Of a DNA stretch of 13,645 bases, positions 8,707 to 13,645 are shown piece after piece. Origin of the DNA: an uncultured Steroidobacteraceae bacterium. GTDB taxonomy: Bacteria > Pseudomonadota > Gammaproteobacteria > Steroidobacterales > Steroidobacteraceae. Where the stretch lies: positions 1 through 13,645 of the forward strand of contig CATPBQ010000170.1 of assembly GCA_955652795.1 (NCBI GenBank). The letters are read 5' to 3'. The notes under the pieces were generated by a model that worked only from the letters and a program-made list of their open reading frames with translations, was not told the origin of the DNA and made no database searches. How positions within the stretch are numbered: the first letter of the stretch is position 1; the number at the start of each line of letters is the position of its first letter. The translations under genes and the position numbers were made by a program.

Positions 8707-8766
8707 GACGGGCCTCCTCCCCCAAGCACCGGTTCGAGCGCCGGCTGGACGGCCGAGACTACTGGA

Positions 8767-8784
8767 TGCGCTGACGCGAGCGCA
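8767..8784 (-). repeat. Short inverted repeat in the rplQ-mscL gap
   Basis: TGCGCT (8767-8772) and AGCGCA (8779-8784) are perfect 6-base inverted copies with a 6-base loop. They lie about 40 bases past the rplQ stop. There is no T run after it on the minus strand, so termination of the alpha operon here would need another mechanism. The rest of the 117-base gap shows only the mscL ribosome binding site. Confidence 0.3.
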
Positions 8785-8823
8785 AACACACCGCCCGCAG
8801 CGGCAGCTGCAGGACTTACCCGA

Positions 8824-9342
8824 TCAGGCCGCGACCTTCTTCTTGCGCGTGCGCTTCTTCGGGGCTTTGGCCGGCGCGGCTTCAGTCTTCGCTTCAGCCT
8901 TCGACTTTGCCTTCGTTTTCGCCTTCACCCGCCGGCTGGACTTCTTTTTCGCTTCCCCGGCCGGCTCCTCGGCCGCCGCCGCAGCGGGTCCCTCCACCAG
9001 CTGCATCAGCGCCATGGGAGCGCTATCTCCGGGACGCGGGAGCATGCGCAGGATGCGCGTGTAGCCGCCCGGGCGCGTCTTGAAGCGCGGCCCCAGATCC
9101 GCGAACAGTTTCTCGACGATCTGCGCATCGCGCAGGCGCGCGAACGCCCTGCGGCGGTTGGCGTCGCCATCGTTCTTGGCAAGCGTGATCAGCGGCTCGA
9201 CGACCCGCCGCAGCTCCTTCGCCTTCGGCAGCGTCGTGCGGATGGTCTCGTGCCGCAGCAGCGAAACCGACATGTTGCGCATCAGCGCGTGCCGGTGCGA
9301 GCTGTTGCGCGACAGCTGACGGCCGGAAAGATGGTGACGCAT
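8824..9342 (-). CDS. rplQ: Ribosomal protein bL17 with long basic tail
   Basis: bL17 is a large-subunit ribosomal protein near the peptide exit tunnel. The product is 172 aa from ATG 9342, against 127 in E. coli. Residues 1-118 follow the family closely: MRHHLSGRQLSRNSSHR at the start, TTLPKAKELRRVVEPLITLA in the middle, GPRFKTRPGGYTRIL near 84-98 and APMALMQLVE at the end. Residues 121-172 are an extra tail of Ala, Lys, Glu and Arg with KAK/KSK-type repeats ending KKRTRKKKVAA, like histone H1 or AlgP-type sequences. The upstream in-frame codon at 9369 would add nine residues not found in the family, and AAGGG precedes ATG 9342. It is the last gene of the alpha operon, 72 bases after rpoA. 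Confidence 0.96.
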   Translation of the reverse strand: MRHHLSGRQLSRNSSHRHALMRNMSVSLLRHETIRTTLPKAKELRRVVEPLITLAKNDGDANRRRAFARLRDAQIVEKLFADLGPRFKTRPGGYTRILRMLPRPGDSAPMALMQLVEGPAAAAAEEPAGEAKKKSSRRVKAKTKAKSKAEAKTEAAPAKAPKKRTRKKKVAA

Positions 9343-9414
9343 GGCTAACCCTTCGCTGCGATGAGGCACGGCGAGCCGCGCGCTTCATCAGCGCGCGCCC
9401 CCGAGCCAACCTCT

Positions 9415-10419
9415 TTAGATGACGTCGCGCTCTTCGTCGTGCTTGAGCCCCGCGGGCGGCCAGCCGTCCAGGCGCATGCCGAGCATGAGTCCGTGGCTTT
9501 GCAGCACTTCCTTGATCTCGGTGAGCGACTTCTTGCCGAGGTTCGGCGTGCGCAGCAGCTCCACCTCCGTGCGCTGCACCAGATCGCCGATGTAGTGGAT
9601 GTTCTCGGCCTTCAGGCAGTTCGCGCTGCGCACCGTGAGCTCCAGCTCGTCCACCGGACGCAGCAGGATCGGGTCGAACTGCATCTCCGAGACCTTGGTG
9701 GAGGCCTCTTCCTCGCCCTGCAGGTCGACGAACACCGACAGCTGATCCTTGAGGATGCTGCCGGCGCGGCGGATCGCCTCTTCGGCGTCGATGGTGCCGT
9801 TGGTCTCGATGTCGATGACCAGCTTGTCGAGGTCGGTGCGCTGCTCGACGCGCGCCGCATCGACCGAGTAGGTCACGCGCCGCACCGGCGAGAAGGACGC
9901 ATCGAGCTGCAGGCGACCGATCGGTCGCGTCTGCTCCTCGAAGGCGACGCGCGAGACCGCCGGACGGTAGCCGCGGCCACGCTCGACGCGCAGCGTCATG
10001 GACAGTTCGCCGGCCTTGGTCAGGTTCGCGATCACCAGCTCGGGATTCACGACCTCGATGTCATGGTCGGTCTGGATGTCGCCCGCGGTCACCGGGCCCG
10101 GGCCCTTCTTGTGCAGGCGCAGCTCGGCGCTGTCACGCGAGTGCATGCGCAGCGCCACGGTTTTCAGGTTCAGCAGAATGTCGACAACGTCCTCCTGCAC
10201 ACCCTCGATGCTGGTGTACTCGTGGAGCACGCCGTCGATCTCGACCTCGGTGATGGCGCTGCCGGGCATCGACGACAGCAGCACGCGGCGCAGCGCATTG
10301 CCGAGCGTATGGCCGAAGCCACGCTCGAACGGCTCGATCACCACGCGCGCCTGGCGCGGGGCCACCGGCTGCACCTTCACCACCCGGGGTCTCAAGAACT
10401 CGCTTACAGATCCCTGCAT
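9415..10419 (-). CDS. rpoA: RNA polymerase subunit alpha
   Basis: The alpha subunit dimerises to scaffold RNA polymerase assembly and contacts UP elements and activators. The product is 334 aa from ATG 10419 (E. coli 329). The N-terminal domain holds the dimerisation helix with RGFGHTLGNALRRVLLSSMPG, including Arg45, and RVEQRTDLDKLVIDIETNG. The C-terminal domain, from about residue 250, includes VRSANCLKAENIHYIGDLVQ with Arg264 (equivalent to DNA-contacting Arg265 of E. coli) and TPNLGKKSLTEIKEVL. I chose ATG 10419 because MQGSVSEFLRPR matches the family start and AAGGTGAG lies about ten bases upstream; the frame stays open to 10443. The rpsD-rpoA gap is 96 bases and contains a hairpin. Confidence 0.98.
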   Translation of the reverse strand: MQGSVSEFLRPRVVKVQPVAPRQARVVIEPFERGFGHTLGNALRRVLLSSMPGSAITEVEIDGVLHEYTSIEGVQEDVVDILLNLKTVALRMHSRDSAELRLHKKGPGPVTAGDIQTDHDIEVVNPELVIANLTKAGELSMTLRVERGRGYRPAVSRVAFEEQTRPIGRLQLDASFSPVRRVTYSVDAARVEQRTDLDKLVIDIETNGTIDAEEAIRRAGSILKDQLSVFVDLQGEEEASTKVSEMQFDPILLRPVDELELTVRSANCLKAENIHYIGDLVQRTEVELLRTPNLGKKSLTEIKEVLQSHGLMLGMRLDGWPPAGLKHDEERDVI

Positions 10420-10481
10420 TGCAGTCTCACCTTGCCGGCTCACTGGGACCGGCGCAAACGGAAAGTTGGGCCCTCTTACAT

Positions 10482-10498
10482 GGGTGCGGCAGGCACCC
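10482..10498 (-). repeat. Hairpin in the rpsD-rpoA intergenic region
   Basis: On the minus strand GGGTGC and GCACCC form a perfect 6-bp GC-rich stem with the loop CTGCC, about 20 bases after the rpsD stop. No T run follows. This gap is the longest inside the alpha operon in this window, so the hairpin may be an RNA-processing or stability element that sets rpoA apart from the ribosomal genes. Confidence 0.5.
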
Positions 10499-10515
10499 GT
10501 TGCAAGCGGACGCGA

Positions 10516-11139
10516 TTACTTCGAATACAGCTCCACCACCAGGTTCTCATTGATGTCGGGCAGGACCTCGTCCCGGCCCGGCGCCGACTTGAACAGGCCA
10601 CGGAACTCCTTGTCGTTCACCTCGACCCATTCCGGCAGCCCGACCTGCTGCGCGATGTTCAGCGCGCTCTGGATACGCAGCTGCTTGCGCGACCTCTCGC
10701 GCACCTGGACGACGTCCCCGGCCTTCACCTGGAATGAGGAAATGGTGACCGGCTTGTCGTTGACGGTGATCGCCTTGTGGCTCACCAGCTGGCGCGCCTC
10801 GGCGCGCGTGGCCGCGAAGCCCATGCGGTACACGACGTTGTCCAGCCGGCACTCGAGCAGCTTCAGCAGGTTCTCGCCGGTCGCGCCGCTCTTGCGGGCC
10901 GCCTCCTCGTAGTAGTTGCCGAACTGCCGCTCGAGCACCCCGTACATGCGGCGCAGTTTCTGCTTCTCGCGCAGCTGCAGGCCGTAGTCGGACAAGCGTG
11001 TGCGGCGCTCACCCTTGATGCCGCCCGGCGGCACGGTGAACTTGCATTTGTTTTCCAGCGGCTTGACGCCGCTCTTCAGGAACAGGTCGGTGCCCTCGCG
11101 GCGGGCGAGCTTGCACTTTGGACCAAGGTAACGCGCCAT
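10516..11139 (-). CDS. rpsD: Ribosomal protein uS4
   Basis: uS4 is a primary 16S rRNA-binding protein that nucleates small-subunit assembly; in E. coli it also represses alpha-operon translation. The product is 207 aa (E. coli 206) and collinear with it: MARYLGPKCKLARREGTDLFL at the start, then EKQKLRRMYGVLERQF. The S4 RNA-binding domain lies at about 97-147 (CRLDNVVYRMGFAATRAEAR, VSHKAITVNDKPV), and the protein ends LVVELYSK. Cys9 and Cys32 are present but do not make an obvious four-ligand zinc site. The ATG is preceded by GAGGA. It lies 18 bases after rpsK. Confidence 0.98.
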   Translation of the reverse strand: MARYLGPKCKLARREGTDLFLKSGVKPLENKCKFTVPPGGIKGERRTRLSDYGLQLREKQKLRRMYGVLERQFGNYYEEAARKSGATGENLLKLLECRLDNVVYRMGFAATRAEARQLVSHKAITVNDKPVTISSFQVKAGDVVQVRERSRKQLRIQSALNIAQQVGLPEWVEVNDKEFRGLFKSAPGRDEVLPDINENLVVELYSK

Positions 11140-11157
11140 ATTGTCCTCGCTAAGCCT

Positions 11158-11586
11158 CTAGACCCTGCGCTTCTTGGGCGGACGGCAACCGTTGTGCGGA
11201 ATCGGTGTCACGTCCGCGATGCTGGTGATCTTCAGTCCGCAGTTGTTGAGCGCGCGCACCGCGGACTCGCGTCCCGGTCCCGGTCCCCCGACGCGCACTT
11301 CCACGTTCTTCACGCCGTGCTCCTGCGCGGCGACGCCGGCCTTCTCGGCCGCCACCTGCGCCGCGAACGGGGTGCTCTTGCGCGAGCCACGAAAGCCGCA
11401 GCCCCCCGCGGTCGCCCAGGAAAGCGTGTTGCCCTGGCGATCGGTGATGGTGATGATCGTGTTGTTGAAGGAGGCATGCACGTGCGCGATCGCATCGAGC
11501 ACGTTCTTGCGGGCCTTCTTGGGCTTCTTGGGCGCCGCGGCCGCTGCCGGCGCTGCGCCGCCCTGTTGGGGTTTCTGCTCAGCCAT
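11158..11586 (-). CDS. rpsK: Ribosomal protein uS11
   Basis: uS11 lies on the platform of the small subunit, near the mRNA exit side. The product is 142 aa (E. coli 129). Residues from about 28 follow the family exactly: AHVHASFNNTIITITDRQGN, GFRGSRKSTPFAAQVAAE, GPGPGRESAVRALN and the closing DVTPIPHNGCRPPKKRRV. The first 27 residues are an Ala/Pro/Lys-rich extension about 13 residues longer than in E. coli. The ATG is 4 bases after the rpsM stop and has GGAAAGG upstream inside rpsM, pointing to coupled translation. Confidence 0.97.
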   Translation of the reverse strand: MAEQKPQQGGAAPAAAAAPKKPKKARKNVLDAIAHVHASFNNTIITITDRQGNTLSWATAGGCGFRGSRKSTPFAAQVAAEKAGVAAQEHGVKNVEVRVGGPGPGRESAVRALNNCGLKITSIADVTPIPHNGCRPPKKRRV

Positions 11587-11590
11587 TCGT

Positions 11591-11971
11591 CTATGCCTTT
11601 CCAGGAGGTGCGTTCAGCTTGACCGCTTGCTTGCGCGGACCCTTGCGGGTACGCGCGTTGGTGCGCGTGCGCTGGCCGCGCACCGGCAGTCCGCGCCGAT
11701 GACGGATCCCGCGGTGGGAGCCGAGGTCCATCAGCCGTTTGATGTTCATCGACACTTCGCGACGCAGGTCGCCCTCGACCGCGAACTTGGCGATCTGCGA
11801 GCGGATCGCGTTGACCTCGGTCTCGGTGAGATCCTTCACCTTGGTGGCGGGGTTGACCCCCGCGCCCATGCAGGCGGTGTGCGCGCGCGCTCTGCCCACG
11901 CCGTAGATATGCGTGAGCCCGACCCACACGTGCTTGTTCATCGGGATGTTGATACCAGCTATGCGTGCCAT
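11591..11971 (-). CDS. rpsM: Ribosomal protein uS13
   Basis: uS13 sits in the head of the small subunit and forms intersubunit bridges; its basic C-terminal tail contacts P-site tRNA. The product is 126 aa (E. coli 118). Family landmarks are MARIAGINIPMNKHVWVGLT, the helix-hairpin-helix region YGVGRARA, and the C-terminal block GSHRGIRHRRGLPVRGQRTR followed by TNARTRKGPRK. The tail is a few residues longer than in E. coli. AAGGT and GAGG precede the ATG. The gene starts 12 bases after rpmJ, which leaves no room for a separate leader of the type that S4 binds in the E. coli alpha operon. Confidence 0.98.
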   Translation of the reverse strand: MARIAGINIPMNKHVWVGLTHIYGVGRARAHTACMGAGVNPATKVKDLTETEVNAIRSQIAKFAVEGDLRREVSMNIKRLMDLGSHRGIRHRRGLPVRGQRTRTNARTRKGPRKQAVKLNAPPGKA

Positions 11972-11983
11972 GTGTACCTTACC

Positions 11984-12097
11984 TCAGCCCTGACGCTGCT
12001 TGTGCCGCGGGTCGGTGCAGATGACGTACACCACGCGGCGGCGGCGCACGATCTTGCAGTTCTTGCAGATCTTCTTGACCGACGGACGTACTTTCAT
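11984..12097 (-). CDS. rpmJ: Ribosomal protein bL36 (zinc-binding form)
   Basis: bL36 is a tiny large-subunit protein. The ORF encodes 37 aa, starting MKVRPSVKKICKNCKIV and ending DPRHKQRQG. The zinc ribbon ligands Cys11, Cys14, Cys27 and His32 are all present, so this is the zinc-dependent paralogue. Its ATG at 12097 overlaps the secY stop in ATGA, so it is probably translated by coupling to secY. Position between secY and rpsM is the standard one. Confidence 0.97.
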   Translation of the reverse strand: MKVRPSVKKICKNCKIVRRRRVVYVICTDPRHKQRQG

Positions 12098-13455
12098 GAT
12101 TGACCACCCGAACCACTGCGGCCGTAGCCGAGCAGGTTCGCCTTCTTGAGAAGCCCCGGGTAGTGATGCGACATCATGTGCGCGTTAAGCTGCGACATGA
12201 AATCCATCACCACCACCACCACGATGAGGAGCGAGGTGCCGCCGAAGTGAAACGGCACGCCCTGCGAGGAAATCAGGATCTCGGGTAACAGGCACACGGC
12301 GGTCACATACAGCGCGCCCCACAGCGTGAGCCGGGTGAGCACGTGGTCGATGTACTCCGCGGTCTGCTGCCCGGGACGGATGCCGCGCACGAATGCCCCG
12401 GACTTCTTGAGGTTGTCGGCAGTGTCGCGCGCGTTGAACACCAGCGCCGTGTAAAAGAAGCAGAAGAACACGATCAGCAGTGCGTAGATCACCAGGTGCA
12501 GCGGCTGGCCGTAGCCGAGCGCCGCGGCGACGTTCTGCATGAAGGCCGACACCGGCCCCTCGGCATTGGTGCCGAAAAAGCTGGCCAGCGTCGCCGGGAA
12601 CAGCAGCAGGCTGGAAGCGAAGATCGGCGGGATCACGCCCGACATGTTGATCTTGAACGGCAGGTGGCTGCTCTGGCCGGCGTACATGCGCCGCCCCACC
12701 TGGCGTTTGGCGTAATCGACCGGGATGCGCCGTTGGGCGCGCTCCATGAACACCACGAACGCGGTGGTGGCGAGCACCAGGATGACGAGCAGCAGCGCGA
12801 ACGGGCCCTGCATTTCGCCGTTGCTCACGGCCTCGGCGGTGTTGCCGACCGCCCCCGGTAGCCCCGCGACGATGCCCGAGAGGATGATCATCGAGATGCC
12901 GTTGCCGATGCCGCGCTCGGTGATCTGCTCGCCGAGCCACATGAGGAACATGGTCCCGGTGGTCATGGTGATGGTCGCGGTGAACAGGAACGACCAGCCG
13001 GTGACCAGCGTCATACCGCCCTTCTCGAGCGCGCCGGCGGCGGCGAAGGACTGCACCAGCGCGAGCGCCACCGTGCCATAGCGCGTGTACTGCGTGATCT
13101 TGCGCCGGCCCGATTCGCCCTCCTTGCGCAGCTCCATGAGCGTCGGCACCACCATCGACATCATCTGGATGATGATGGAGGCGGAAATGTACGGCATGAC
13201 GCCCATGGCGAAGATCGACAGGCGCGACAGCGCGCCGCCCGAGAACATGTTGACGATCCCGAGGATGGTGTTGGAGCGGTCGCCGAAGAAGCGCGCCACT
13301 TCGGCCGGATTCACACCCGGCACGGGAATGAAGGTGCCGATGCGGTATACGACCAGCGCGCCGATGAGGAAAAAGAAACGGCTGCGAATCTCCCCAAAAC
13401 GGGCAGCTTCGCTGAACGCGGCGGCCGGGTTGCTGCTGATGCTGGTGTTCGCCAT
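12094..13455 (-). CDS. secY: SecY, protein translocase channel subunit
   Basis: SecY forms the protein-conducting channel of the Sec translocon in the inner membrane, with SecE, SecG and the SecA motor. The product is 453 aa (E. coli 443) with ten hydrophobic segments. Landmarks: FFFLIGALVVYRIGTFIPVPG (TM1, about 27-47), the plug region around FSGGALSRLS (71-80), the SecY signature IFAMGVMPYISASIIIQMM (81-99), and ERGIGNGISMIILSGIVAG near 180-198. The cytoplasmic C5 loop has RGIRPGQQT, whose Arg is needed for SecA-driven translocation in E. coli. AGGA precedes the ATG. It follows rplO after 19 bases and overlaps rpmJ. Confidence 0.98.
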   Translation of the reverse strand: MANTSISSNPAAAFSEAARFGEIRSRFFFLIGALVVYRIGTFIPVPGVNPAEVARFFGDRSNTILGIVNMFSGGALSRLSIFAMGVMPYISASIIIQMMSMVVPTLMELRKEGESGRRKITQYTRYGTVALALVQSFAAAGALEKGGMTLVTGWSFLFTATITMTTGTMFLMWLGEQITERGIGNGISMIILSGIVAGLPGAVGNTAEAVSNGEMQGPFALLLVILVLATTAFVVFMERAQRRIPVDYAKRQVGRRMYAGQSSHLPFKINMSGVIPPIFASSLLLFPATLASFFGTNAEGPVSAFMQNVAAALGYGQPLHLVIYALLIVFFCFFYTALVFNARDTADNLKKSGAFVRGIRPGQQTAEYIDHVLTRLTLWGALYVTAVCLLPEILISSQGVPFHFGGTSLLIVVVVVMDFMSQLNAHMMSHHYPGLLKKANLLGYGRSGSGGQS

Positions 13456-13474
13456 GCCTGTCCTGTGTAGCTCT

Positions 13475-13645
13475 TCAGGCCTCGATCTTGCCGCCGGCGG
13501 CTTCGATCGCCGCGCGCGCGCCCTTGGTAACCGCCACGCCCTTGAGCGTCACCGCCCTGGTCAGCGCACCGGAGAGCACCACCTTGGCGCGCTCGGTGCC
13601 CCGCGGCACGACACCCGCCTTCAGCAGCGCCTCCAGATCCACCAG
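13475..13645 (-). CDS. rplO: Ribosomal protein uL15, C-terminal part
   Basis: uL15 is a large-subunit protein important for late 50S assembly. Only the last 56 codons are in the window; the 5' end, roughly 90 codons, lies beyond 13645. The fragment begins LVDLEALLKAGVVPRGTE and ends VTKGARAAIEAAGGKIEA, which matches the highly conserved uL15 C-terminus. The gene lies 19 bases upstream of secY on the minus strand, as in other gammaproteobacterial spc operons. Confidence 0.96.
   Translation of the reverse strand: MVDLEALLKAGVVPRGTERAKVVLSGALTRAVTLKGVAVTKGARAAIEAAGGKIEA

Noticed and set aside
8707..8823. Intrinsic terminator for the alpha operon after rplQ
   Set aside because: The 6-bp hairpin at 8767-8784 is short and no T run follows on the minus strand, so I list it only as an inverted repeat.
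9361..10737. 458-codon plus-strand frame antisense to rpoA
   Set aside because: His/Leu/Asp-rich antisense shadow of rpoA and the end of rpsD; no family features.
11972..11983. E. coli-style S4-binding leader pseudoknot before rpsM
   Set aside because: Only 12 bases separate rpmJ and rpsM, so there is no dedicated leader.

Overview
The window is a GC-rich stretch of chromosome from what looks like a gammaproteobacterium. UvrA, PepQ, RpoA and the ribosomal proteins all read as close relatives of the Escherichia coli proteins, and the rplO-secY-rpmJ-rpsM-rpsK-rpsD-rpoA-rplQ order is the standard gammaproteobacterial spc/alpha arrangement. Many proteins are rich in Arg and Ala. A Xanthomonadales-, Nevskiales- or Steroidobacter-like lineage would fit, but that is inference. 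No tRNA, rRNA, insertion sequence, prophage or CRISPR array is visible, and no gene-free gap exceeds about 190 bases.

Left part (+ strand, 1-5548): uvrA (excision-repair ATPase) is followed after 73 bases by a three-gene ferrous-iron locus, feoA-feoB-small CxxC membrane protein. Each pair overlaps in an ATGA, so translation is probably coupled. A very good Fur box sits inside the candidate feoA promoter, so the locus should be iron-repressed. That promoter would give an almost leaderless feoA message. FeoA carries an unusual C-terminal tail with an internal duplication.

Middle (5496-8706): this is a mixed housekeeping block. It holds a GNAT acetyltransferase (-) whose 3' end overlaps the feo locus tail to tail, a small Ala/Pro-rich lipoprotein (-), pepQ prolidase (+), a small lipoprotein of unknown function (-) and mscL (-). 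Several intergenic hairpins lie here.

Right part (- strand, 8824-13645): the end of the spc operon (rplO 3' end, secY, rpmJ) runs straight into the alpha operon (rpsM, rpsK, rpsD, rpoA, rplQ). The genes are tightly packed: rpmJ starts within the secY stop, and rpmJ-rpsM are 12 bases apart. RplQ has a long Lys/Ala-rich histone-H1-like tail and RpsK an Ala/Pro/Lys-rich N-terminal extension.

Most of the window is ordinary core genome. I do not see a clear new biological system. The most interesting parts are the feo locus (Fur box over a leaderless promoter, duplicated FeoA tail, third small CxxC gene) and the basic tail on L17.
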